A stretch of 35,991 nt of DNA from CAZVXI01 sp964631295 (GTDB lineage: Bacteria; Planctomycetota; Phycisphaerae; Phycisphaerales; SM1A02). The translations under genes were made by a program, and so were the position numbers. This document shows, piece after piece, positions 26,498-33,969 of this stretch (positions are counted from its first letter, which is position 1; each line of letters starts with the position of its first letter). The stretch spans positions 1 to 35,991 of the forward strand of contig CAZVXI010000013.1 in the NCBI GenBank assembly GCA_964631295.1, written 5' to 3'. Below the pieces are notes generated by a model. It saw only the letters and a program-made list of their open reading frames with translations. It searched no databases and was not told the DNA's origin.

Positions 26498-26528
26498 TTG
26501 GAACCTCTCGGGCGGCCGCTCATACAAT
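26498..26528 (+). promoter_or_regulatory. Possible sigma-70-type promoter of the ABC ATPase gene
   Basis: TTGGAA (26498-26503) and TACAAT (26523-26528) resemble -35 and -10 boxes, but the spacing of 19 bases is longer than ideal. If real, transcription starts near 26536, downstream of the in-frame ATG at 26492. That would make the GTG at 26555, which has its own AGGA site, the true start. Confidence 0.35.
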
Positions 26529-26554
26529 CGCAACCCGTTGAACAGGAATCGCTC

Positions 26555-27301
26555 GTGACCCAGACCGCTACTGAAATCTCATCTTCGGCTCATCACGGCG
26601 ACAGCCCGGTTGTCGCCGGTCTCCGAAGAATCACCAAGGTCTATTACAAGCCTGACGGATCGGTACTTGTCGAGGCGTTGCGAGGTGTTGATCTGGATAT
26701 TCACCAAGGGGAGTACGTGGCGATCATGGGTGCTTCCGGCTCCGGCAAGAGCACCCTGATGAACACGCTCGGCTGCCTCGACCGGCCGACCAGCGGAACG
26801 TACGTGCTCGATGGTCGCGAAGTTGCCGAGATGGACGACGATGAACTGAGCCGAGTACGAGGCCAGAAGATCGGATTTGTCTTCCAGTCGTTCAATCTGA
26901 TCAGTCAGTTGAACATTGTCGAAAACGTCGAAGTGCCTCTGTTCTATCAGAAGATTCCTCGAGCCGAACGCCACGCGCGGGCGGTCGAGAAACTTCAGCT
27001 TGTCGGCCTGGGCGATCGGTTGTCCCACCGCCCGAAAGAACTGTCCGGCGGGCAACAGCAGCGGGTCGCCATTGCTCGGTCGCTGATCAACGAGCCGGCA
27101 GTCATCATGGCGGATGAACCAACGGGGAACCTCGACTCGAAGACCGGTGATGCGATCCTCAAGACGTTTGAGACGCTGCACAACGAGGGCATGACCATCA
27201 TCGTCGTGACCCACGAGGACAACATCGCGGACCACTGTGAGCGGATTGTCCGGCTGCGCGACGGCCTCATCGAAAGTGATACGCGCACCGGCAGAGCGTG
27301 A
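26555..27301 (+). CDS. ABC transporter ATP-binding protein (LolD/MacB/FtsE type)
   Basis: This is a 248-residue ATPase subunit. Walker A is GASGSGKST (about residues 59-67), the Q-loop is VFQSFNLI, the signature is LSGGQQQRVAIARSL, Walker B is VIMADEPTGNLDS, and the H-loop is VVTHE. The close match to the MacB/LolD branch (LNTLGCLDRPTSG-like, ADEPTGNLDS) points to lipoprotein release, macrolide or peptide export, or another mechanotransmission complex. The matching permease is not in the window. The start is set at GTG 26555 because AGGA lies 7 bases upstream and the conserved domain begins soon after. ATG 26492 or TTG 26471 would add non-conserved residues. Confidence 0.9.
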   Translation: MTQTATEISSSAHHGDSPVVAGLRRITKVYYKPDGSVLVEALRGVDLDIHQGEYVAIMGASGSGKSTLMNTLGCLDRPTSGTYVLDGREVAEMDDDELSRVRGQKIGFVFQSFNLISQLNIVENVEVPLFYQKIPRAERHARAVEKLQLVGLGDRLSHRPKELSGGQQQRVAIARSLINEPAVIMADEPTGNLDSKTGDAILKTFETLHNEGMTIIVVTHEDNIADHCERIVRLRDGLIESDTRTGRA

Positions 27302-27364
27302 TCCAGTCGTGCGAAAACTGTGTGATCCCGCGCTGCTGAGCCGATCCGCTACGTTGGAGGTTCC

Positions 27365-27865
27365 ATGCGGATACTTGGTATCGATCCCGGCCTGCAGATC
27401 ACTGGCTATGGCTGCGTCGAGATGTCGCCTGACCGGGCGGACCCGCGCGTGATTGAGGCAGGCATCATTCGACTCCGCCGCGCGAAGCCCATGCCGGACC
27501 GGCTTGGTCAGTTGTTCGACGAGTTGCGTGAGATCATCGAAGAACTGCGGCCTGATCGAATGGTGGTCGAGCAGTTGTTCTCACACTATCGCCACGCACG
27601 GACATCAATTCTGATGGGTCATGCGAGGGGCGTCGTGCTGCTCGCGGGCCAGTTGGCCAACGTCACGCTTGACGAGCTGTCGCCGAATGAGATCAAGAAA
27701 GCAATCACCGGGCACGGCCACGCGACGAAGTCGCAAATGCAGCATGCGGTGATGGCCCAGTGCGGCCTGCCGGCATTGCCCGAACCTTCGGATGTCGCAG
27801 ACGCAATCGGCATTGCCCTGTGCGCTGCGAGGCGGGTCGAAGTTGAAACCCTGACGAGCAACTGA
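27365..27865 (+). CDS. ruvC: Holliday junction resolvase RuvC
   Basis: This 166-residue endonuclease cuts four-way DNA junctions during recombination and repair. The acidic catalytic set is visible: Asp7 (GIDPG), Glu69 (VVEQLF), and Asp143 and Asp146 (SDVADAIGIALCAA). These match Asp7, Glu66, Asp138 and Asp141 of E. coli. The middle segment HARTSILMGHARGVVLLA is also characteristic. A GGAGG lies 4 bases before the ATG. ruvA and ruvB are not adjacent. The gene is convergent with the YdjY lipoprotein gene across 117 bases. These contain a GCATGC-A-GCATGC tandem but no clear terminator. Confidence 0.93.
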   Translation: MRILGIDPGLQITGYGCVEMSPDRADPRVIEAGIIRLRRAKPMPDRLGQLFDELREIIEELRPDRMVVEQLFSHYRHARTSILMGHARGVVLLAGQLANVTLDELSPNEIKKAITGHGHATKSQMQHAVMAQCGLPALPEPSDVADAIGIALCAARRVEVETLTSN

Positions 27866-27982
27866 TGGCACACCTGTGTGGAAATCGAGGGCTGCGCGCT
27901 CGCCGGCATGCAGCATGCGGTTATCCCGACAACACAAGAGACGCCGCAGTACAGGAGCAGAGGTGTGTTGGTAAGATCGCGG

Positions 27983-29002
27983 TCAGTGTGATTCGGGACG
28001 TGCATCCCAAGGCGAAATGATCACCGTCACGGGCGTGCCGATCTCCGGGAGGCGCGCCGTGTTCACTTCCCACTCCGGGGGCTGGAGGGTTGCATCATCG
28101 GATAGTACACGCGAGTAGCCGATGACTTCATCGCCAAAAGTCACGAGACCGATGATCGAGCCGGTCATATCTGCAACGTAGTGTTCATCTTCGCCGGTCT
28201 GTTCGCGCATCCACGCGTTGTTCTCCGCCCAGACGGAGCCGGCGAAGATCCATGGCTCATCCGGAAAAGCGTGCCGACGCATATGGTCGCGAACCCATGC
28301 ATGTACGGGGTCACGCACAAGTTCACCATCGCGCATGTACTCGAACTCAATGCGGACTTTGCTGCCGCGCGGCTGGATGAAATCGAAGGTGTCAGCTTCC
28401 TGATTATACGACCAGCCGCCCGGGCTCCCGGCTTCAAAACCCGCCATCAGCATGGCAGCATGCACGAGGCTTGCCGGCTGCGGGAGAACAACAAGCGCTT
28501 CATACTCGCGCGTGTTCGGACTGCATGCGATCTGTTCGAGCCAGCCCGCTTCCACGCACACGAATCCGTCGAGTCGAACGATGTGCTTGTCCGGATCAAC
28601 CTCGATATCCTCGCGCGGGCGCACGATGCGCGATTCGGGATCGGCGTGTGTCTGTTGCGATTTGGCATCCTGCCCTCCCGCCCCAGTGTCGTGCGCTGCT
28701 GCCGGATCAGACCGGGCGTCAGCAACTGCCTGGTCCTTTGCTGCTGGATCTTCTGATGCGCTGACTTCAGTCTGTTCGATATCGCTGTCCGCCTCGGAAG
28801 AAGCAATGGCTGCTTCGCCATCGGTCTCATCCGCCGGGACCCGGTTGCGAGCGGCTGCCTCGCTATCCGCCCCGCCCACATCTGCCCGTGATTGCGACGA
28901 TGCCGACGTCGACTCCATTCCGCGTGATTCTGCAGAAGGTGGGGACTCGCATGCGACAAGCAACACGCACAGGAGCAACGGCGGCAGGAGCGTTCTCAAC
29001 AT
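27983..29002 (-). CDS. YdjY-domain lipoprotein
   Basis: This 339-residue protein starts with a lipoprotein signal (MLRTLLPPLL, then a lipobox ending LVAC), which is why 29002 is chosen over an in-frame start at 29107. A long Ala/Asp/Glu/Ser-rich low-complexity linker follows (about residues 20-125). The C-terminal domain begins at DKHIVRLDGFVC and includes YEALVVLPQPASLVHAAMLMAGF. This is the pattern of the YdjY domain, which is common in planctomycete secreted proteins and has no established function. The linker probably holds the domain away from the membrane. It diverges from the PTPS gene. Confidence 0.78.
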   Translation of the reverse strand: MLRTLLPPLLLCVLLVACESPPSAESRGMESTSASSQSRADVGGADSEAAARNRVPADETDGEAAIASSEADSDIEQTEVSASEDPAAKDQAVADARSDPAAAHDTGAGGQDAKSQQTHADPESRIVRPREDIEVDPDKHIVRLDGFVCVEAGWLEQIACSPNTREYEALVVLPQPASLVHAAMLMAGFEAGSPGGWSYNQEADTFDFIQPRGSKVRIEFEYMRDGELVRDPVHAWVRDHMRRHAFPDEPWIFAGSVWAENNAWMREQTGEDEHYVADMTGSIIGLVTFGDEVIGYSRVLSDDATLQPPEWEVNTARLPEIGTPVTVIISPWDARPESH

Positions 29003-29098
29003 GCGTGATTCTACCGACTCGAAACCGCTGACAGCATCAGGCGAAAGCCGACGCGACACGAGACATACCCGGCCCACGAACTGCGGACGCGACCCACG

Positions 29099-29929
29099 AT
29101 GAGCCATACACTTCGTTCAACCATGCACGAACTCACGCGAACGGTGCGATTCTGCATCAACCCAGAACCATGGAAGGTCTCTGCAGGCCAGCCGCGATAC
29201 AACACCTTCGCGGCCTGGCCATCGATGCGCGGGCTCGGCCACTTCTACGAACTGGAAGTCCACTGCGCTGGCAAGCCGGGCGATCTCACCGGATACATCG
29301 TGAACGCGAGTGATGTCGATGCCGTGGTGCGTGACCATGCCCTGCCGCTGATCGCCCACATCATCGCAACCGATGCTACGTCTGAGCCCGCCACGGTTCT
29401 GCCGGAGATTCTCCGCTCGCTGACGAGTCACGCACCATTTTCGATTCGTGGGATTACCTGGAAACTCACTCCCTACCATGCCATCTCGATGGATGCTTCG
29501 ATGACAGACCACATACAAATCGCTGCCGATTTCGACTTCGCTGCTTCGCACAGGCTCGACTGCCAGTCGCTGTCTGCCTCCGAAAACCAGCAGATTTTCG
29601 GGAAGTGCAACAACCCCAACGGGCATGGCCACAACTACCGAGTCCGGCCGGTGGTGTCGATGTCCGTTGCAGATGCCGCCGAGGGCGAGGGGCTTGCAAC
29701 GCTCGAGCGGATCGTCAGCGAGCAGGTGATCGAGCGGTTCGACCACAAGCACCTGAACCACGATGTTCCCGAGTTCGAGGACGTCAATCCGTCCGTCGAG
29801 CACATCACACGCATATGCTTTGAACTGCTCGACCAGCCGATCCGCGAGGCGGGCGGGCGGCTGGTTGAGGTGACGGTCTGGGAAACCGATAAGACCAGTT
29901 GTACCTACGCTGCCGCACCAGCCGAGTAG
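29099..29929 (+). CDS. Tandem 6-pyruvoyl-tetrahydropterin synthase (PTPS) protein
   Basis: This 276-residue protein carries two T-fold units. The C-terminal unit (about 135-270) is a complete PTPS: zinc ligands His151 (AASHRL), His176 and His178 (HGHNY), Cys170 in IFGKCNNPNGHGHNY, the Asp215-His216 pair (FDHKHLNHDVPEF) and Glu262 in WETD. The spacing C-x5-H-G-H and surrounding residues match the animal-type enzyme that makes the tetrahydrobiopterin precursor. The C-x3-H-G-H of QueD, which makes queuosine precursor, is different. The N-terminal unit (about 10-130) keeps a similar strand order (GLGHFYELEV at the HGH position) but lacks the Cys and zinc ligands, so it is probably structural. The start is uncertain between ATG 29099 and 29123. 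Confidence 0.82.
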   Translation: MSHTLRSTMHELTRTVRFCINPEPWKVSAGQPRYNTFAAWPSMRGLGHFYELEVHCAGKPGDLTGYIVNASDVDAVVRDHALPLIAHIIATDATSEPATVLPEILRSLTSHAPFSIRGITWKLTPYHAISMDASMTDHIQIAADFDFAASHRLDCQSLSASENQQIFGKCNNPNGHGHNYRVRPVVSMSVADAAEGEGLATLERIVSEQVIERFDHKHLNHDVPEFEDVNPSVEHITRICFELLDQPIREAGGRLVEVTVWETDKTSCTYAAAPAE

Positions 29930-29954
29930 CGGCTTTGTCAACAAAACAGCTGAG

Positions 29955-31328
29955 ATGACCATGACCATGATGAAGACAATGAAACAACCACTGGCGATCG
30001 CCCTGCTGAGCCTTCTCGCGGCACTGTTCGTCGCAGCCACGCCTGCAGTCGCGCAGGATGCAGCCGATGATGCCATGACGGACGAAGCTGCTGAGGCGTT
30101 CGGGCCGCTGCTCGACCGCTACAGTCTCCTTCGCCGGTCGCTGCAGGCCCAGAACGGGCTTGCCGAGCGTGATAAGCCACTGCTCGAATCGCTCCGCAGC
30201 GATATCGACACCTTCGCGGAGGAGCATCCCGATCACACGCCTGCACTGGCGATTATTACACAACTGTCGATCTGGCTTGATGACCACGATGCGGTATTCG
30301 AGGGATTTGATCGCCTCGTGACACTCGACCCAGACAATGTGCAGCTTGCGGTGGACTGGGAGGCGTACTTCACGCAACTTGCCGACGATGCCATGCTCGA
30401 ACGCGTGCAGGACCGCCTCCAAGTGCTGCGCCCGGACGATCCCGGCCTCGCGAAACGCCGCGCGGAGACTTTCAAGGCGCGCGGCAACTACGAACGCGTT
30501 GCAGAACTTCTCAGTGGCGTCGAACTCGACCCGCTCGATGATGTCCGCGTGATCCAGCTGCTCGCAACTGCTCAGGCAGCAATGCATCAGTTCGAAGCAG
30601 CAGCAGCAACGTTGCGCACAATTCCGGAATCAACGCTCGAAACTGATCCGCGCCTGCGCGTGGAAATCGAAGGCGAGATTGAGTTCTGGGATCAAGGTGC
30701 CGCACTCTGGGAGGCCGAGCAGGAAACCCGCGCTGCTGAGGCATCGGCGGACGACCTGCCGCGTGCTGAGATCGTCACGAGCAAGGGCAGCATCATCGTC
30801 GAGTTGTTCGAGAATGAAGCGCCCAACACCATCGCGAACTTCGTCAAACTCGCGACGGATGATTTCTGGCCAGGTACGCGCTTTCATCGCGTCGAGCCGG
30901 GATTGCTTGTTCAGGGCGGCGACCCGTTCTCGCGGCCGGGCGAGCCGCGCCTCGCTGGCACGGGCAATCCGGGCTATTACATCGAAGATGAGCATCACTT
31001 CGATTACTCGCGCAACCACTTCACCGGCTCACTGGCCATGGCCAAGCGCACCGCGGCTGATTCCGCCGGCTGTCAGTTCTACATATCGATGCGGCCGACG
31101 CCGTGGCTGAACAGCAAGCACACTGTCTTCGGCCGGGTACTTGATGGCATGGACGTTGTCCGCTCGATTGCGGTCGATGATGAGATCATTGATGTCAAAA
31201 TCCTGCGCAAGCGCGACCATGACTACAACCCCGACACACTTCCGCTCGATGTCGTTGGCGAGGAGCAGGCTGGCAATGACACAAGCGACGATGAGCAAGC
31301 CGGTGTCGACGACAACGGTGACGGCTGA
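29955..31328 (+). CDS. Secreted cyclophilin-type peptidyl-prolyl isomerase with TPR-like N-terminus
   Basis: This 457-residue protein has a signal peptide (hydrophobic residues about 12-28, cleavage after AVA), a helical TPR-like region (about 45-245), a cyclophilin domain (about 268-425) and an acidic tail. Cyclophilin landmarks are IVTSKGSIIVELFENEAPNT, RFHRVEPGLLVQGGDP, GSLAMAKR, CQFYI and WLNSKHTVFGRV. These include the catalytic Arg in FHR and the Phe/Gln of the active site. It would assist folding of exported proteins by isomerising X-Pro bonds. Several Met codons crowd the start (29955, 29961, 29967, 29970 and 29979), and no ribosome site decides between them. A terminator follows about 30 bases after the stop. 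Confidence 0.88.
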   Translation: MTMTMMKTMKQPLAIALLSLLAALFVAATPAVAQDAADDAMTDEAAEAFGPLLDRYSLLRRSLQAQNGLAERDKPLLESLRSDIDTFAEEHPDHTPALAIITQLSIWLDDHDAVFEGFDRLVTLDPDNVQLAVDWEAYFTQLADDAMLERVQDRLQVLRPDDPGLAKRRAETFKARGNYERVAELLSGVELDPLDDVRVIQLLATAQAAMHQFEAAAATLRTIPESTLETDPRLRVEIEGEIEFWDQGAALWEAEQETRAAEASADDLPRAEIVTSKGSIIVELFENEAPNTIANFVKLATDDFWPGTRFHRVEPGLLVQGGDPFSRPGEPRLAGTGNPGYYIEDEHHFDYSRNHFTGSLAMAKRTAADSAGCQFYISMRPTPWLNSKHTVFGRVLDGMDVVRSIAVDDEIIDVKILRKRDHDYNPDTLPLDVVGEEQAGNDTSDDEQAGVDDNGDG

Positions 31329-31358
31329 ACCCTGAACGAAGCAACTGATTCATATCAG

Positions 31359-31386
31359 AACGGCTCGTCTCGGCGGGCCGTTTTTC
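31359..31386 (+). terminator. Rho-independent terminator after the cyclophilin gene
   Basis: Arms AACGGC (31359-31364) and GCCGTT (31377-31382) pair around a 12-base loop and run into TTTTTC. It ends the cyclophilin transcript and separates it from the basic-tailed protein gene. Confidence 0.65.
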
Positions 31387-31598
31387 ATTGCGCAAGAGGC
31401 TCTTCCAGCCACCTCAGGCCACAAAGTTCGCATGTTTTCCCAAAAACGACAAGTCGGACTCAAAGTCGCGTCGTTGCTGGCCGATACGCGATGCTGTTCC
31501 GACGTGCGTCGCGAACGTTCGATTTCAATTGGCCCGACCCCGCGCTAATGGAGGCGTCCGGGAAGGCGGGCAAATCTCACTTCAGGAGTGAATGGGTT
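31387..31598 (+). other. Leader region of the basic-tailed protein gene
   Basis: These 212 bases hold no gene that I can support. They should contain the promoter and 5' leader of the monocistronic gene that follows. I see no convincing -35/-10 pair. The one clear element is the AGGAG at 31584-31588, 10 bases before the ATG at 31599. Confidence 0.45.
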
Positions 31599-32132
31599 AT
31601 GGGTACCACCTACAAGTCACCGTATGCAGCATCGTTCAAGTCCGGAATCAAGCGCGGCACGCCGCCGTTCGTGCTGGTGAACAACATCGCCAGCCGCAAG
31701 AACATCAACCCGCAGAAGGTGTGGGAATCGCTCTTCAAGGGCGGCATCGTGAACCGTCAGAAGTTCAACGGTCAGTGGCTCTACTGGCCCGTCGAGTGTG
31801 GCACGAACTTCAACGCCACCAACACCAAGCTCTGCCAGTTCAACATGTGGCAGTGGTTCGTCGACTGGTGCATCTGCAATGGCTGCTGCACCCCGGAGAT
31901 GCTGAACAACAACAAGGGCTCCCAGAAGGAGTTCGAAGCCTACTTCAAGAAGTTCTGGAACAAGCAGTTCGGCGCCTCGACCCCGAGCAAAGGCCGCAAG
32001 CGCAGCTCCACGACCAACAAGCCGCGCACGACCGCCAGCCGCAAGCGTGGTTCCAGCACGACGCTCAAGTACCGCAGCAAGAGCAAGAGCAACAGCAAGA
32101 CCGGCACCCGCAGCTACAGCCGCGCTGCGTAA
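31599..32132 (+). CDS. Small protein with histone-H1-like basic tail, candidate nucleoid protein
   Basis: This 177-residue protein is of no family I can name. Residues 1-125 form a compact, aromatic-rich domain (helix-forming NPQKVWESLF, then a strand pair GIVNRQKFNGQWLYWP). It carries six Cys (67, 79, 91, 93, 96, 97), including the cluster C-I-C-N-G-C-C. Residues 114-177 contain no Asp or Glu and about 19 Lys/Arg among Ser and Thr, like the tail of linker histone H1 or of bacterial HC1-type proteins. DNA or RNA binding is therefore likely. The start at 31599 is supported by AGGAG 10 bases upstream. An in-frame extension to 31491 lacks support, and the overlapping +2 frame gives a low-complexity Gln/Arg product. 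It stands alone between two terminators, which suggests strong independent expression. Confidence 0.8.
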   Translation: MGTTYKSPYAASFKSGIKRGTPPFVLVNNIASRKNINPQKVWESLFKGGIVNRQKFNGQWLYWPVECGTNFNATNTKLCQFNMWQWFVDWCICNGCCTPEMLNNNKGSQKEFEAYFKKFWNKQFGASTPSKGRKRSSTTNKPRTTASRKRGSSTTLKYRSKSKSNSKTGTRSYSRAA

Positions 32133-32165
32133 GTCGCAAAGAACCATCCTCGCTCAAACACACGA

Positions 32166-32194
32166 GCCGGTCCCTTTTTCGGGGCCGGCTTTTC
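32166..32194 (+). terminator. Rho-independent terminator of the basic-tailed protein gene
   Basis: A 9-bp stem (GCCGGTCCC at 32166-32174 with GGGGCCGGC at 32181-32189, one G-T pair) closes a 6-base TTTTTC loop and is followed by TTTTCTT. It begins about 33 bases after the stop codon. It is one of the clearest regulatory structures in the window. Confidence 0.88.
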
Positions 32195-32231
32195 TTGTGG
32201 CACCTCGAGCAGCATCGGAAACGCACAGCGG

Positions 32232-32702
32232 TTACGGCAGGTCTTCCTCACCCAGCAGCGTGAAGCCCTTGCGCCTCAGAATCTGGCCCGCAAGGACGTA
32301 ATCATCGATGGCAAGCGCGATCGTCGGCGAGCCGTTGGGCCTCAGCATCAGCGGATAGGCGAACCGGATATTCAGCTCCGCCCCGAGCACGTACAGGCAC
32401 ATACCCGACAGCGTGTGGTCATCGCACAACTCCACAATCAGCAGATCAGACTCGGAGAACGCCACGTTGTGCTCCCGCAACAGATTGCGGGCACCATCAG
32501 CGTTGTTGGCGATCAGTCGCACCACCGCATGGTCCGATGCCTCCACCACGCTGAACGCACACAGGTGGATCGTCTCTGCATCATCAAACATGCCCACGAG
32601 GTCGTGCAGGCGGCCCGGGCGATTCTCAAGAAACACGCTGAACTGCCGAACCGTCGGGGGCATGAAGCTTTGGGCGGTCTGTGAAGGAACCATTTGCGTC
32701 AT
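32232..32702 (-). CDS. Tandem ACT-domain protein
   Basis: This 156-residue protein is made of two ACT-type units. The first (about 18-90) begins RQFSVFLENRPGRLHDLVGMF, a classic ACT opening with the ligand-binding N-R-P-G-R turn, and continues to LIVEL. The second covers the last 60 residues (GMCLYVLGAELNIRFAYPLM onward). ACT domains bind amino acids and regulate enzymes; a stand-alone tandem pair is usually a regulator. No enzyme partner is fused to it, and the ligand cannot be told. The start is uncertain: ATG 32702, 32711 and 32663 are all possible, with a GGATGGA shortly before 32702. Confidence 0.8.
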   Translation of the reverse strand: MTQMVPSQTAQSFMPPTVRQFSVFLENRPGRLHDLVGMFDDAETIHLCAFSVVEASDHAVVRLIANNADGARNLLREHNVAFSESDLLIVELCDDHTLSGMCLYVLGAELNIRFAYPLMLRPNGSPTIALAIDDYVLAGQILRRKGFTLLGEEDLP

Positions 32703-32749
32703 GCGATCCATCCGTGAAAAGTCTGCCTGGCACACTGACGTATTTGTTC

Positions 32750-32778
32750 AGATTACCGGACGAATCGACATCAGCCAA
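32750..32778 (-). promoter_or_regulatory. Possible promoter of the ACT-domain gene
   Basis: On the minus strand, TTGGCT (32778-32773) and TAATCT (32755-32750) are spaced by 17 bases and lie about 45 bases before the ACT-protein start. Both boxes are weak matches to the consensus, so this is only a candidate. Confidence 0.3.
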
Positions 32779-32864
32779 GTGAATAATCAGCAGTTCTGTT
32801 CGGTGACTGATCGCATCTGTCCGCCCGCGCAGCCAGAATGCATCGGTCGATCGGCCCCGCCGGT

Positions 32865-33758
32865 TCACACCGACAGTTCCGGAGCGATGTATCGGACCCG
32901 CTCAACCGATGGCAATGCCCCATGTTCCGCCGCCGAGCCGAGAAATTTGCGGACCGCCTGCTCGCCGACCTCGCCGAACTGCAGCGTCCACTTGTTGACG
33001 TACAGCCCGATGAACTCATCCGCCTGCTCCACCGTCATATCCCGCGCCCAGTCCAGTGCGTACTTCACCGATTCGCCGCGATGGGCCAGAGCGTACTCCA
33101 CAGAATGCTGAAGCAGCGTGGTGAGCTCAGCCAGCGTGCCAGGCCCGTACAGATCCTCAAGATCAAGCCGCACCGTGTTCACGCCCAGAGGCAGGGGCAG
33201 GCCTGTCTGCCCGTACCACCACTGCCCCATGTCCTCGATCAGATGCAGGCCCTGCTGCTCGAATGTCAACTGGCCTTCATGAATAATCAGCCCAACAGCA
33301 AACGTTCCGTCTGCAACGAGATCAATGATCTGCTTGAAGTCGGCTTCCTCCCAGCGAAAGCGGCCCCTGCCGAGCATCATGCACAACGCCGCGAATGCGG
33401 ATGTCCGTTCGCCCGGGATCGCAACAACGATGTCATCCGCGCAGACGTCGGCCGGCACCATCGCTTCGCGCGAAATGAGCTTCGGGCCGTAATTCTCCCC
33501 CATCGATGCGCCGCACGACGTGATCGCGTAACGATCTGCCACGCGCGCATATTGCGCGCAGCTCATCGCTGTGATCTCAAACTCGCCCGAATCGGATCGT
33601 CGATTGAGCGATTCAATGTCCTGCATCACCGGCTCGAATCGAAATCGGCCCGTCTCAAGCCGAGGCCGCTCGCCATTGATTTCAAACAGCGGCCACCACA
33701 TGAACGCATCGTCAGGATCCGGGCTGTGCGCGAGATTAAGTGTGATCTGATCAGCCAT
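32865..33758 (-). CDS. mqnD: MqnD-type 1,4-dihydroxy-6-naphthoate synthase
   Basis: This 297-residue periplasmic-binding-protein-like enzyme catalyses a late step of the futalosine route to menaquinone, converting cyclic de-hypoxanthinyl futalosine to 1,4-dihydroxy-6-naphthoate. Diagnostic segments are LAHSPDPDDAFMWWPL near the start, PVMQDIESLN, VAIPGERTSAF, VGLIIHEGQLTF (with the conserved His), WWYGQTGLPLPLG and FIGLYVN. The C-terminal part matches the Thermus enzyme in order and spacing. The start at 33758 puts the first family motif at residue 10; the in-frame extension to 33800 is not conserved. Menaquinone implies an anaerobic or microaerobic electron chain, or use of menaquinone as the sole quinone. 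Other mqn genes are not in the window. Confidence 0.88.
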   Translation of the reverse strand: MADQITLNLAHSPDPDDAFMWWPLFEINGERPRLETGRFRFEPVMQDIESLNRRSDSGEFEITAMSCAQYARVADRYAITSCGASMGENYGPKLISREAMVPADVCADDIVVAIPGERTSAFAALCMMLGRGRFRWEEADFKQIIDLVADGTFAVGLIIHEGQLTFEQQGLHLIEDMGQWWYGQTGLPLPLGVNTVRLDLEDLYGPGTLAELTTLLQHSVEYALAHRGESVKYALDWARDMTVEQADEFIGLYVNKWTLQFGEVGEQAVRKFLGSAAEHGALPSVERVRYIAPELSV

Positions 33759-33969
33759 GACCAGATGGTAGGCATGGCTGGCAACTGTCCACTGTGGCAA
33801 CCCGCTTCAACGAAGGCCGAACCGCGGCACGGGGTGACAGTCGTGCAGGCTGGGTGTAGGTGGTGAAGGGCGCTCGGAGCGGCAGTGATCTCTGACGTTA
33901 CATGCGGAAAAAGCCAGGCCCCTGCACGGGCTGCACTATCGCTACCCCCTCCCAGCCCCCGGCAATAGC

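Noticed and set aside
27900..27967. GCATGC-A-GCATGC tandem and a distant ACACCT/AGGTGT inverted repeat between ruvC and the YdjY gene
   Set aside because: They are too short and too far apart to call a terminator, an operator or a repeat family from one copy.
29117..30076. 319-residue minus-strand frame opposite the PTPS gene
   Set aside because: The plus strand encodes an intact PTPS active site. This frame spans the gap into the next gene and shows no family.
31500..31545. Possible tRNA T-loop (TTCGATT) upstream of the basic-tailed gene
   Set aside because: The flanking bases do not form the T-arm stem, and no acceptor, D or anticodon arms can be drawn.
31617..32147. 176-residue Ala/Val/Leu-rich minus-strand frame
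   Set aside because: It is the mirror of the Lys/Ser/Thr-rich tail codons. It has no ribosome site and no domain.
31592..32263. 223-residue plus-strand frame overlapping the basic-tailed gene in another phase
   Set aside because: The ribosome site is only 3 bases from its ATG, the product is a Gln/Arg/His low-complexity chain, and the frame runs through the terminator. The phase starting at 31599 has sensible composition and third-position GC bias.
32838..33866. 342-residue plus-strand frame opposite mqnD
   Set aside because: The minus strand encodes a clear MqnD. This frame is His/Arg-rich and featureless.
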